From positions 15,396-79,395 of the forward strand of contig JALOAC010000011.1 of NCBI GenBank assembly GCA_023228985.1: DNA of 64,000 nucleotides, in the 5' to 3' direction. This document shows, in pieces, positions 1 through 8,665 of this stretch. The notes under the pieces were generated by a model, which had not been told where the DNA came from, did not search any database, and saw only the letters and a list, made by a program, of their open reading frames with translations. Made by a program: the position numbers and the translations under genes. Numbering within the stretch: position 1 is the first letter of the stretch; every line of letters starts with the position of its first letter. The DNA is from Thiopseudomonas sp. (GTDB taxonomy: Bacteria; Pseudomonadota; Gammaproteobacteria; Pseudomonadales; Pseudomonadaceae).

Positions 1-72
1 CGGCAGTTGGATGAAATGTCTAAGAGATTACGTAAACTGGAAAAGGCCTTGGCAGGTGACTCTAAGGCGTAG
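1..72 (+). CDS. lpxD: LpxD C-terminal end (partial)
   Basis: The window opens inside a reading frame of 23 codons that ends at TAG (70-72). Its residues (RQLDEMSKRLRKLEKALAG) form a charged amphipathic helix like the C-terminal helix of UDP-3-O-acylglucosamine N-acyltransferase, which adds the N-linked hydroxyacyl chain in lipid A synthesis. The call rests mainly on position: lpxD precedes fabZ, lpxA and lpxB in gammaproteobacteria, and those three follow here on the same strand. The visible part is too short to identify the protein by itself. Confidence 0.7.
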   Translation, partial: RQLDEMSKRLRKLEKALAGDSKA

Positions 73-192
73 TAACTCATCTTACAAAACATGTAATATA
101 TTTTTCTGTTGATAAATTGAAGTTCTGTGTTCTAGCTGCAGTACTAATAGTGGTTTTTATTAGGACTTCAATTATAAAAAGGCTATAAAACC

Positions 193-633
193 ATGATGGA
201 TATAAATGAAATTCGCCAGTTGTTACCGCATCGTTACCCTTTTTTACTGGTGGATCGTGTAGAAACATTGGATTTGGAAAATAAAATAATTAGTGCGTAT
301 AAAAACGTCAGTATTAACGAGCCTTTTTTCAATGGTCACTTTCCGCAGCACCCGATAATGCCTGGCGTTTTGATTATCGAAGCTATGGCGCAGGCAGCAG
401 GTTTGTTAGGTTTTAAAATGATGAATGCCACCCCAGAGGACGGAGTGCTTTATTATTTTGTGGGTTCAGACAAATTACGCTTTCGTCATCCAGTAGTACC
501 GGGCGATAAACTGCAACTTGATGCGCGTTTTATTAGTGTTAAACGTGGTATTTGGAAATTTGACTGCAAGGCTACAGTAGCCGGTACAGCAGTGTGTTCC
601 GCTGAAATTATTTGTGCGGAACGAAAATTATGA
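193..633 (+). CDS. fabZ: 3-hydroxyacyl-ACP dehydratase FabZ
   Basis: FabZ removes water from (3R)-hydroxyacyl-ACP in the fatty acid elongation cycle in the cytoplasm. The 146-residue product has the usual length and the hot-dog fold signature GHFPQHPIMPGVL followed by EAMAQ, placing the catalytic pair at His49 and Glu63. A purine-rich AAAAAGG lies about 10 nt before the ATG at 193; a second ATG follows directly at 196, so the start may be one codon later. The stop overlaps the lpxA start in an ATGA, so the two are probably translationally coupled. The gene competes with LpxA for hydroxyacyl-ACP, which explains why they sit together. Confidence 0.96.
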   Translation: MMDINEIRQLLPHRYPFLLVDRVETLDLENKIISAYKNVSINEPFFNGHFPQHPIMPGVLIIEAMAQAAGLLGFKMMNATPEDGVLYYFVGSDKLRFRHPVVPGDKLQLDARFISVKRGIWKFDCKATVAGTAVCSAEIICAERKL

Positions 634-1406
634 GTTTGATTGACCCTCGCGCTATTGTTGATCCTAAGGCTAAGCTTGCAGCGGGTGTGCAGGTTGGCCC
701 ATGGACAATAGTAGGTCCTGATGTAGAGATTGGTGAGGGTACTGTTATTGCTTCCCATGTAGTGCTTAAGGGTCCTACAGTGATTGGGCGTAATAACAAA
801 ATTTTGCAGTTTTCCAGTGTGGGTGAAGATACTCCAGATTTGAAATATCAGGGTGAGCCCACCCGGTTGGTTATCGGCGATAACAATACTATCCGTGAGG
901 GTGTCACTATTCATCGTGGCACGGTTCAAGATCGTGGCGAAACCACTATTGGCGATAACAACTTGCTGATGGCCTATGTACATATTGGCCATGATAGTGT
1001 GATTGGTAATCACTGTATTTTGGTCAACAACACTGCTTTGGCGGGGCATGTGCATGTGCATGACTGGGCGATTTTGTCGGGTTTTACGTTGGTACACCAA
1101 CATTGTCATGTGGGTGCACACAGTTTTACCGCGATGGGTACAGCCATTGGCAAAGATATTCCTGCTTTTGTTATGGTGGCAGGCAATCCGGCAGAAGCAC
1201 GCAGCATGAACTTTGAAGGCATGCGTCGTCGTGGCGTATCAGAGACAGCCATGCAGGCGCTGCGCCGTGCATACAAAATAGTCTATCGCAGTGGTAACAC
1301 AGTTGATCATGCCTTGGCAAAACTTGAAGACAGCGCCGCTGAGTTTGCTGAAGTGGCTCTGTTTTGTGAGTCTATCCGTAGCTCAACCCGCGGTATTACG
1401 CGTTAA
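630..1406 (+). CDS. lpxA: UDP-N-acetylglucosamine acyltransferase LpxA
   Basis: LpxA catalyses the first step of lipid A synthesis, moving a 3-hydroxyacyl chain from ACP to UDP-GlcNAc. The 258-residue product shows the hexapeptide-repeat left-handed beta-helix pattern (for example GVQVGPWTIVG, GDNNTI, VIGNHCI) and the HIGHD motif carrying the catalytic His121. The ATG at 630 overlaps the fabZ stop (ATGA) and gives the length usual in Pseudomonas; an in-frame TTG at 612 is less likely. The HSFTAMG segment resembles Pseudomonas LpxA, which prefers 10-carbon chains, but that preference is inference here. Confidence 0.96.
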   Translation: MSLIDPRAIVDPKAKLAAGVQVGPWTIVGPDVEIGEGTVIASHVVLKGPTVIGRNNKILQFSSVGEDTPDLKYQGEPTRLVIGDNNTIREGVTIHRGTVQDRGETTIGDNNLLMAYVHIGHDSVIGNHCILVNNTALAGHVHVHDWAILSGFTLVHQHCHVGAHSFTAMGTAIGKDIPAFVMVAGNPAEARSMNFEGMRRRGVSETAMQALRRAYKIVYRSGNTVDHALAKLEDSAAEFAEVALFCESIRSSTRGITR

Positions 1407-1412
1407 TTATCC

Positions 1413-2570
1413 ATGACAAAGCCGCTTAAAGTTGCTTTGGTTGCCGGCGAGGCCTCAGGCGATATCCTCGGTGCTGGGCTGATGCAAGCATTGCGCGAAC
1501 AACTGGGCCCAACTCCAATAGAGTTTATTGGCGTCGGCGGCAAGCTGATGCACGCGCAGGGGCTCCATTCTTATTTTCCGATCGAGCGCCTATCCGTAAT
1601 GGGCTTGGTAGAGGTATTAGGCCGCTTGCCAGAGTTGCTGTCACGCCGCAAACGTCTGATTAAAACCCTACTGGCAGAACAACCTGATGTTTTTATTGGC
1701 ATCGACTCGCCCGATTTCACCCTGAATATAGAACTTAAACTGCGTGCGCATGGGATTAAAACCGTGCATTACGTCAGCCCGTCGGTGTGGGCATGGCGGC
1801 AAAAACGTGTGTTTAAAATTCAGCAAGCCTGTGATTTGATGCTCTGTTTACTGCCCTTTGAAGCAGAGTTCTATCAAAAGCATCAGGTACCAGTGCGCTT
1901 TGTGGGGCACCCCTTGGCGGATACGATAGCCTTAGTTAATGAACAAGCACCTGCACGCGCACGTTTAGCGGTTGCTGCCGAGCAAACCGTGGTTGCCTTA
2001 ATGCCGGGCAGTCGCGGTGGTGAAGTGGCGAAGCTGGGTGAGTTATTTGTCCAAACCGCTGCCTTGATAGTGCAGCAGCGCCCTGATGTGCAGTTCTTAC
2101 TGCCAGCTGCAAGTGCCGAACGCTTGCAGCAGCTACAACTTATTTTAGCAGCGCATCAAGGGTTGCCCATTCGTTTAGTCGATGGCCAATCGCAGGATGT
2201 ACTGCAAGCCTGCGATGCGGTTTTAATTGCATCAGGCACGGCGACTCTTGAGGCTATGTTGTTTAAACGCCCGATGGTGGTGGCCTACCGCCTAGCGCCT
2301 TTGACTTACATGCTGCTTCAGCGATTGGTGAAAAGCCCGTACTTCTCGTTACCCAACCTATTGGCTGGGCGTGCCTTAGTGCCAGAGTTTATTCAGCAGC
2401 AAGCAACGCCAGAAGCTTTGGCTCAAACCGTACTGCAGCAATTGGATGAGGGTGCGGAGCAAACCGAGCACTTTTTAGAGCTGCATAAGCTACTTAAGCG
2501 CGACGCTTCAAAACAGGCGGCAGCTGCGGTGCTGGAGTTAATACAAGGCGACACAAACCATGCAAATTGA
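1413..2570 (+). CDS. lpxB: Lipid A disaccharide synthase LpxB
   Basis: LpxB condenses UDP-2,3-diacylglucosamine with lipid X to form the lipid A disaccharide at the inner face of the inner membrane. The 385-residue product begins with the nucleotide-sugar fold segment VALVAGEASGDILGAGLM and contains the family motifs SPSVWAWRQKR, VGHPLAD, MPGSRGGEV and IASGTATLEAML. It starts 6 nt after lpxA and overlaps rnhB by 11 nt, so all belong to one transcript. Length is normal for the family. Confidence 0.96.
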   Translation: MTKPLKVALVAGEASGDILGAGLMQALREQLGPTPIEFIGVGGKLMHAQGLHSYFPIERLSVMGLVEVLGRLPELLSRRKRLIKTLLAEQPDVFIGIDSPDFTLNIELKLRAHGIKTVHYVSPSVWAWRQKRVFKIQQACDLMLCLLPFEAEFYQKHQVPVRFVGHPLADTIALVNEQAPARARLAVAAEQTVVALMPGSRGGEVAKLGELFVQTAALIVQQRPDVQFLLPAASAERLQQLQLILAAHQGLPIRLVDGQSQDVLQACDAVLIASGTATLEAMLFKRPMVVAYRLAPLTYMLLQRLVKSPYFSLPNLLAGRALVPEFIQQQATPEALAQTVLQQLDEGAEQTEHFLELHKLLKRDASKQAAAAVLELIQGDTNHAN

Positions 2571-3162
2571 TTTGGATTTAGTGCCGATAGAACCACTGAC
2601 CGCTGGTGTAGATGAAGTGGGGCGCGGTCCGCTTTGTGGTCCGGTAGTGGCTGCGGCGGTTATTTTGGATCCAGATAGGCCTATCCTCGGTTTAAAAGAC
2701 TCAAAGCGGCTTACAGAACGGCGACGACTTGAGTTAGCGGAAGAAATTAAAGCCAAGTCGCTGGCATGGTGCGTAGCGCGTGCTGAAGTGGCGGAAATTG
2801 ATGAGCTAAATGTTTTGCACGCAACCATGTTGGCCATGCAGCGTGCAGTGGCTGGCTTGAGTACAGAGCCGAGTTCCGCACTTATTGATGGTAACCGCTG
2901 CCCTCAACTCGCTGTGCCTTGTGCGGCAGTGGTTAAGGGCGATGACAAGGTGCCGGCGATTGCTGCGGCGTCGATTTTAGCCAAAGTCAGCCGCGATCAG
3001 GAAATGCAGCAACTGGATGCGCTTTATCCGGGATACGGGATTGCACAAAACAAGGGCTATCCAACAGCGGCACACATGAAAGCACTGGCCGAACTGGGTG
3101 CTACGCCCATCCACCGCCGTTCATTCAAGCCCGTACAGCAGGCGTTACAGAACAGGTCTTGA
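2560..3162 (+). CDS. rnhB: Ribonuclease HII
   Basis: RNase HII cuts the RNA strand of RNA-DNA hybrids and single ribonucleotides misincorporated in DNA. The product is 200 residues. The catalytic acidic pair is in AGVDEVGRGPLCGPVVAAAV (Asp18, Glu19); further conserved acids lie in ALIDGNRCP and in the VKGDDKVPAIAAASILAKV stretch. The ATG lies inside lpxB (11-nt overlap). In Pseudomonas dnaE normally follows rnhB; here the next gene is a convergent mlaA, so the cluster is broken after rnhB. Confidence 0.95.
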   Translation: MQIDLDLVPIEPLTAGVDEVGRGPLCGPVVAAAVILDPDRPILGLKDSKRLTERRRLELAEEIKAKSLAWCVARAEVAEIDELNVLHATMLAMQRAVAGLSTEPSSALIDGNRCPQLAVPCAAVVKGDDKVPAIAAASILAKVSRDQEMQQLDALYPGYGIAQNKGYPTAAHMKALAELGATPIHRRSFKPVQQALQNRS

Positions 3163-3168
3163 TGGCTG

Positions 3169-3945
3169 TTACTCGTTAATTTGTAGCTGCCGCGCTTTGG
3201 TGTAGATATAGCGGATTTTCTCATACTCAAAAGGTGAGTTGAGCTGACCATAGCGCAGCTCAGTGGTATAGCGCATATCAATTATTTGTAAGCCATAAAG
3301 CTCTGGATTGCGTCGACTGATTTCAGCGTAGTTGATCAGGTTGACCTCTCGGTCACCAAAGAAATCCGTGACCAAGCCTGTGGTATCACGCAGATTTGAA
3401 GGGCCGAGGAAAGGCAGCACGAGGTAAGGTCCTTCAGGCACGCCGTACACACCAAGAGTTTGACCAAAATCTTCTTTGACTTTAACCAAACCCATCTTGC
3501 TGGCCGGATCCCAGAGTCCGCCGACACCCAAAATTGTATTAAACAGTAACCGTGCTGTGCTGTGCATGGCGCGTTTAAATTTCCCCTGCAACAAGCTGTT
3601 TGCACTGGTCGGAACTTGACCGAGGTTGCTAAAGAAGTTGCTAACGCCCGTACGCACAGGCTTAGGTGTTACGTAGCGGTAGGCTCTGACGCTTGGCAAA
3701 AAAACGTATTGATCAAACTTGTAATTAAAGTGATACAGATGGCGATTAACTAGCTCAAGCGGATCGTGAACCTGCAGGGCAGCGAAGTTGGAGCGCTCAA
3801 ACTGGTATTGCTCCAAAGCTGGGGTAAATTCCAGCTGTTTGAGAGGGGTTTTAAAGCCCGCATCCTCAAGAGTTTCTGCCCAGAGTGGGGGGCTTAAGCT
3901 TGCGCTCACGGATAGAATAAAAGCAATTAATACAGGCTTAGTCAT
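3169..3945 (-). CDS. mlaA: MlaA/VacJ-family phospholipid-transport protein
   Basis: MlaA sits in the outer membrane and removes mislocalised phospholipid from the outer leaflet, passing it to MlaC and the MlaFEDB transporter. Characteristic segments are DPLELVNRHLYHFN near the mature N-terminus, VPTSANSLLQGKFKRA, GLWDPASKMGL and LPFLGPSNLRD. The ATG at 3945 lies in the 8-nt overlap ATGACTAA with the upstream hydrolase gene, giving 258 residues; an earlier in-frame ATG at 3972 is possible. The signal peptide seems to end at LWA/ET and no lipobox cysteine is visible, unlike the E. coli lipoprotein. The other mla genes are not in the window. Confidence 0.92.
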   Translation of the reverse strand: MTKPVLIAFILSVSASLSPPLWAETLEDAGFKTPLKQLEFTPALEQYQFERSNFAALQVHDPLELVNRHLYHFNYKFDQYVFLPSVRAYRYVTPKPVRTGVSNFFSNLGQVPTSANSLLQGKFKRAMHSTARLLFNTILGVGGLWDPASKMGLVKVKEDFGQTLGVYGVPEGPYLVLPFLGPSNLRDTTGLVTDFFGDREVNLINYAEISRRNPELYGLQIIDMRYTTELRYGQLNSPFEYEKIRYIYTKARQLQINE

Positions 3946-5239
3946 GGAAGAATTCCAGTATGTCGTCGGCATTTTTCACATAATCTAAATTACCCAAGTG
4001 TCCACCGTAAGGATAAAGAATCAGGCGGTCTTGGAAAACCTGTTCCAGAAATGTCAGATCGCCAGCGCCTAAAATAAAATCGTCCTGATTGTGCATGACA
4101 GAGATATTTTTATTCGTGCGTAAATGCTCACTAACCGCATAAAGACTGGTTTGTTGGATTAAGTCTTCCAGCTCGCCCGCTTGAAAAACGTTCTGCCAAA
4201 AGGGTAGGAGTTGCTCGCGTATATAGCAGCTAAAATCACAGAGCAGCGCGATTTCAAAATAGGGCGTTAAGCTGGTGCCGTCGGTGATTCTTGTGCCTGT
4301 AGGGATGATTAAGCCGCGGCGGTTAATTAAGTCGGTAGTGAAGTTAATGTCTGTGGCGGTGAAACGAAACATAGTGCCAATAAGCATGGCCATTTCAGCA
4401 TCCGTAAAACGTTCTGGTGAATTTTGGAAGTCAGCGAGTATGGCTTGGTCGAAATTAAAATGACCTCTTTTTTCAAAGTAGCGCGCTAACTTATCGAATA
4501 CGTCTTGGTAAAAATCATGCCCTTCATAGAGTTCGGGTAGCTCTACGTTGGCCATTTGGTCGAGGTTGTTTACCGAGGTGTACAGGTTAACGGGCGGATT
4601 AAGCAGCAGCGTGCGTTTGAAATTAAAAAATTGCTGCTGTTGATCGATTTCACTAATAAATGCCGCATGCAAGCCACCAAGGCTGTAACCCGTTAAAAAC
4701 CAGTCAGTTACTGGGAGGTTTTTATGCTTGCGGGCAATGGTTTGCATGACGTAATACAGCTCTTGTGCATCTAAGGGCGAGTAGCCGGGGGTGGCGTAAT
4801 GCGATGCGGCGGCCATAAAGTCATAGCTGGTGGGTGAGGAAATCTGCACCACATGCATGCCCGCGCCATAAAAAAGCTTTTTCAGGTACTCGGCCTTGTC
4901 GCTGTCATAGCGAGCACCTGTACCAGCGATGATAAAAATAAGCGGTGCAGGTTTTTTTTGTTTAGCGAGGCGGTAATGCAAGGTTTTTACTGGCCAAAAA
5001 TTACTCGGCAAGCTTTGTTCACGCTCTGGACGTAGGCGCAGCTGATAGTCTTTTTGCTTGATTTGCTCGTTGCCAATCAGCTGCGGTTGCAGCTCAACTG
5101 GTGAGCCAGCAATGGTGGCTTGGAAAGGGTTATGGATGGGAAAGCCATAACTTTGTTCATCAATGAGTTGATAGCCCACTGCTGTCGTGGCTGACAGCAG
5201 TGTGGCTAAAGCACAGAATAAAACCGCTAGTAGGTGCAT
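3938..5239 (-). CDS. Predicted exported alpha/beta hydrolase
   Basis: The 433-residue product starts with a signal peptide (MHLLAVLFCALATLLSATTA) and contains the nucleophile elbow GYSLGG, with Ser as probable nucleophile, after an oxyanion-region segment FIIAGTGARYDSDKAEYL. A later Asp/His pair could be in the QDDFILGAGD and YPYGGHLGN segments near the C-terminus, as in esterases and lipases. It should therefore be periplasmic or membrane-attached; the substrate is unknown. The gene overlaps mlaA by 8 nt, so the two are co-translated, which hints at a lipid-related role (inference). The fold is clear; the reaction is not. Confidence 0.75.
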   Translation of the reverse strand: MHLLAVLFCALATLLSATTAVGYQLIDEQSYGFPIHNPFQATIAGSPVELQPQLIGNEQIKQKDYQLRLRPEREQSLPSNFWPVKTLHYRLAKQKKPAPLIFIIAGTGARYDSDKAEYLKKLFYGAGMHVVQISSPTSYDFMAAASHYATPGYSPLDAQELYYVMQTIARKHKNLPVTDWFLTGYSLGGLHAAFISEIDQQQQFFNFKRTLLLNPPVNLYTSVNNLDQMANVELPELYEGHDFYQDVFDKLARYFEKRGHFNFDQAILADFQNSPERFTDAEMAMLIGTMFRFTATDINFTTDLINRRGLIIPTGTRITDGTSLTPYFEIALLCDFSCYIREQLLPFWQNVFQAGELEDLIQQTSLYAVSEHLRTNKNISVMHNQDDFILGAGDLTFLEQVFQDRLILYPYGGHLGNLDYVKNADDILEFFHD

Positions 5240-5266
5240 AAGTAACCCTGTGCGACTTGGAGGTAA

Positions 5267-7306
5267 TTAGCTAATACGCTGACCGGGCTTAGCGCCGCTA
5301 TCAGGACTGAGCAGGAAAATATCTTTGCCGCCTGGACCTGCGGCCATCACCATGCCTTCGGAGATGCCAAACTTCATTTTGCGCGGTGCAAGGTTCGCCA
5401 CACAAGCAGTTAGGCGACCTTCCAGTTCGGCTGGGTTTGGATAGGCGCTTTTGATGCCAGCAAAGACATTACGTTTTTCTCCGCCCAAGTCCAAGGTCAA
5501 TTGCAGTAGTTTATCTGCACCCTCAACGAACTCGGCTTTTTCAATGCGAGCGATACGCATATCAACCGCGGCAAAGGCATCAAAGTTAATTTCAGCAGCG
5601 ATAGGGTTTTTATCTAGCTCGTTGGGTTCGGCGGTGGGTTGGTTATCCATTTCTAGTAAGTCCTCTTTCGCGGCTTCGACCATGGCTTCAATGTTTTTGG
5701 CATCGATGCGGGTCATCAAGGGGTTAAAGGGGTTGAGTGGGTGCTCGATTAAACGGGTGTTGAGGTCTGTCCAGCTTAAGCTATCAACATTCAGGAATAG
5801 CTCGGCTTGCTTGGCCAACTCAGGCAGAACGGGCTTAAGCAAAATTATCAGCTGTTTGAATAAGTTGATGCCCAAAGAACATATGGCCTGCACTTCGTCT
5901 TGCTTGCCTTCAATCTTGTTCATGGCCCAAGGAGCCTTGTCGGCAATCCAAGCATTGGCTGCATCGGCTAGCGCCATGGTTTCGCGCATGGCGCGGGCAA
6001 AGTCACGCTTTTCATAGGCATCGGCAATGGAGGGTGCTGCCTCTACAAAGCTGTCCCATAATGCCGGTTCAGCGAGATCACCAACTAAAACGCCTTGATT
6101 GCCCTTGTGCACAAAGCCGGCGCAGCGGCTGGCGATGTTAACTACTTTGCCGACGAGGTCGGAGTTCACCTTCTGAATAAAGTCGTCTAGATTTAAATCT
6201 AAATCTTCCACGCCACGGCCTAGTTTAGAAGCGTAGTAGTAGCGCAGGTACTCAGGATTCAAATGGTCTAAGTAGGTACGCGCCTTGATAAAGGTGCCGC
6301 GCGATTTAGACATTTTTGCGCCATTAACTGTCAGATAACCATGTACGTTTACTGCGGTTGGCTTACGAAAGTTTGCACCTTCGAGCATGGCCGGCCAAAA
6401 CAGCGCGTGGAAGTTAATAATGTCTTTACCAATAAAATGGTACAGCTCGGTAGTTGAGTCAGCGGCCCAAAACTTATCAAAATCAAGCTCTGGACGACGC
6501 GAACAGAGGTTTTTAAAGCTGGCCATATAGCCAATGGGTGCATCCAACCAAACATAGAAATATTTGTTTGGTGCGCCTGGGATTTCAAAACCAAAGTAGG
6601 GTGCGTCGCGGGAGATGTCCCACTCTTGCAGGCCCGCGTCCAACCATTCGGCTAGTTTGTTAGCCACTGAGGTTTGTAAGGCTCCACTGCGCGTCCACTC
6701 TTTGAGCATGGCGGTAAAATTGGGCAGCTTAAAGAAAAAATGCTCGGAGTCTCTTAGTTCGGGTGTTGCACCAGAAATAGCTGAACGTGGGTTTTTAAGT
6801 TCAGTTGGGTGATAGGTTGCACCGCATTTTTCGCAGTTGTCACCGTATTGGTCTTCTGCTTTGCACTTGGGGCAGGTGCCTTTAATAAAGCGGTCAGCCA
6901 GAAACATGCCTTTTTCTGGGTCGAAATACTGAGTCACTGAGCGGTTGGCAATATGACCGGCCTCTTTTAAACGACTGTAAATCAGCTCGCTAAAGTAGCG
7001 GTTTTCTTCGCTGTGAGTGGTGTAGTAGTTGTCGAAGTTTACGTGGAAATCAGCAAAATCAGTGCTGTGTTCTTTATGAACAGCTTCAATTAACTGCTCT
7101 GGGGTAATGCCTTCGTGCTCGGCACGCAGCATGATGGCTGAACCGTGAGCATCATCAGCGCAGACATAAATGCATTGATGACCGCGCATTTTTTGGAAGC
7201 GTACCCACATGTCAGTCTGGATGTATTCAAGCATGTGGCCCAAATGAATGGAGCCGTTGGCATAGGGTAAGGCGCTGGTCACTAAAATTTTGCGGATCGG
7301 ATTCAT
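5267..7306 (-). CDS. metG: Methionyl-tRNA synthetase
   Basis: MetG charges initiator and elongator tRNA-Met. The 679-residue product has the ATP-binding HLGH motif (in ANGSIHLGHMLEY), a four-cysteine zinc knuckle (CPKC and CEKC), the KMSKS loop (AKMSKSRGTF), the anticodon-binding helical domain, and a C-terminal tRNA-binding domain (FAAVDMRIARIEKAEFVEGA onward) used for dimerisation. The ATG at 7306 matches the conserved start (MNPIRKILVTSALPYANG); an upstream in-frame extension of 44 codons to 7438 looks like leader. It is divergent from mrp across about 160 bp, the same arrangement as in Pseudomonas. Confidence 0.97.
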   Translation of the reverse strand: MNPIRKILVTSALPYANGSIHLGHMLEYIQTDMWVRFQKMRGHQCIYVCADDAHGSAIMLRAEHEGITPEQLIEAVHKEHSTDFADFHVNFDNYYTTHSEENRYFSELIYSRLKEAGHIANRSVTQYFDPEKGMFLADRFIKGTCPKCKAEDQYGDNCEKCGATYHPTELKNPRSAISGATPELRDSEHFFFKLPNFTAMLKEWTRSGALQTSVANKLAEWLDAGLQEWDISRDAPYFGFEIPGAPNKYFYVWLDAPIGYMASFKNLCSRRPELDFDKFWAADSTTELYHFIGKDIINFHALFWPAMLEGANFRKPTAVNVHGYLTVNGAKMSKSRGTFIKARTYLDHLNPEYLRYYYASKLGRGVEDLDLNLDDFIQKVNSDLVGKVVNIASRCAGFVHKGNQGVLVGDLAEPALWDSFVEAAPSIADAYEKRDFARAMRETMALADAANAWIADKAPWAMNKIEGKQDEVQAICSLGINLFKQLIILLKPVLPELAKQAELFLNVDSLSWTDLNTRLIEHPLNPFNPLMTRIDAKNIEAMVEAAKEDLLEMDNQPTAEPNELDKNPIAAEINFDAFAAVDMRIARIEKAEFVEGADKLLQLTLDLGGEKRNVFAGIKSAYPNPAELEGRLTACVANLAPRKMKFGISEGMVMAAGPGGKDIFLLSPDSGAKPGQRIS

Positions 7307-7466
7307 GGTGTTAATTACTTTGTTAAAGTGAAAAAGGTTGCTAACTATATAGAATTTTACGGTTTTTTTCATCCCCTGTGATATCCATTGCATTAATCGC
7401 ACAAGCAAAACGAAATAGAATGCACTACACTCCAACACAGCTTTTTAATGATTCTGGGAGCCTAAG

Positions 7467-8552
7467 ATGAGCCAGCTAAACCGAGAGCAGATTGAGTCAG
7501 CTTTGCGTGAACTTACTGATCCACATTTGAATCAAGACCCTGTGAGTGCCGAATGCGTGAAAGATATTCGCATTAACGGCAGCTCGGTGGTCGTGGATGT
7601 GGTGTTGGGTTATGCCGCCGACCAGTTTAAGCAAGGTTGGGCGCAGGTGCTGCAAAGTACGGTGGAGCAAGTTGAAGGTGTTAGCCAAGCGCAAGTGAAT
7701 GTGTCTTGGCAGGTACCAGCACAGCCAAACGCAGGGGCTCCAGACACCCTTGCACAGGTGAAGAATGTAATTGCAGTGGCTTCAGGCAAAGGTGGCGTAG
7801 GTAAGTCCACTACCGCAGCCAATCTCGCGCTAGCCTTGGCTCGTGAAGGCGCTAAGGTGGGTGTGCTGGATGCGGATATCTATGGCCCAAGCCAAGGAAT
7901 AATGTTTGGCATCCCAGCAGGAACACGTCCAGCCGTGCAAAATGAGAAACTGTTTGTGCCGATCGAAGCTATGGGTGTGAAGGTTATGTCCATGGCGTTT
8001 TTAACCGATGACAATACGGCTATGGCATGGCGTGGACCGATGGCAGCCGGTGCATTACAACAGCTATTAACACAAACCCTTTGGGGAGAACTGGATTATC
8101 TGGTGGTGGATATGCCGCCGGGTACCGGTGATATCCAATTGACGCTGTCACAAAAAGTATCGGTGGCTGGCGCATTGATTGTGACTACACCGCAGGATAT
8201 TGCTTTGTTAGATGCCAAGAAAGGCATTGAAATGTTCCGCAAGGTGAATATTCCAGTGCTGGGCGTGGTGGAAAACATGGCGGTGCATGTGTGCTCAAAC
8301 TGCGGTCATATTGAACATGTGTTCGGTGAGGGTGGCGGTGAGCGTTTAGCTGAACTATATGAGGTTGACCTGCTGGCTTCGATGCCATTATCGATGGCGA
8401 TTCGGATGCAGTGCGATGGCGGTAAGCCGACTACTGAGGCTGATCCTGACAGCCAAATTGCGATGATATACCAGCAGTTAGCGCGTACTGTAGGTGCTCG
8501 TTTAAGTGTTGCAGCCTATGCAGGCGCAGTGCCTGAGATTGAGATCGATTAG
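7467..8552 (+). CDS. mrp: Iron-sulfur cluster carrier ATPase Mrp/ApbC
   Basis: Mrp (ApbC) is a cytoplasmic ATPase that holds and delivers Fe-S clusters. The 361-residue product has an N-terminal MIP18/DUF59 domain (about residues 5-85), then a P-loop NTPase domain with the deviant Walker A motif SGKGGVGKSTT, Walker B-like LVVDMPPGTGD, and the cluster-binding CSNC pair (in HVCSNCGH). A GGGAG ribosome binding site lies 7 nt before the ATG. It is monocistronic as far as visible, divergent from metG. Confidence 0.95.
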   Translation: MSQLNREQIESALRELTDPHLNQDPVSAECVKDIRINGSSVVVDVVLGYAADQFKQGWAQVLQSTVEQVEGVSQAQVNVSWQVPAQPNAGAPDTLAQVKNVIAVASGKGGVGKSTTAANLALALAREGAKVGVLDADIYGPSQGIMFGIPAGTRPAVQNEKLFVPIEAMGVKVMSMAFLTDDNTAMAWRGPMAAGALQQLLTQTLWGELDYLVVDMPPGTGDIQLTLSQKVSVAGALIVTTPQDIALLDAKKGIEMFRKVNIPVLGVVENMAVHVCSNCGHIEHVFGEGGGERLAELYEVDLLASMPLSMAIRMQCDGGKPTTEADPDSQIAMIYQQLARTVGARLSVAAYAGAVPEIEID

Positions 8553-8610
8553 TGTTATTGCGCTCGATTGCTGCCGAACGAATAGCAGCTACCTGTATAC
8601 GCCTTGAATA

Positions 8611-8643
8611 AAAAACGGGCTCGCACAGTTCTTGTGGAGCCCG
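8611..8643 (-). terminator. Rho-independent terminator of trpB
   Basis: The arms CGGGCTC (8616-8622) and GAGCCCG (8637-8643) can pair. Read on the minus strand, the hairpin is followed by a run of T (complement of the A tract 8611-8615), 20 bp beyond the trpB stop. Some function for the oppositely oriented mrp is possible. Confidence 0.8.
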
Positions 8644-8665
8644 CTAAATTTAGTTGTATTGCTGC

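Noticed and set aside
486..1121. 211-codon minus-strand ORF opposite fabZ and lpxA
   Set aside because: Both opposite genes are certain; the antisense product has no signature and no ribosome binding site in a plausible position.
5451..6017. 188-codon plus-strand ORF opposite metG
   Set aside because: Shadow of the metG reading frame.
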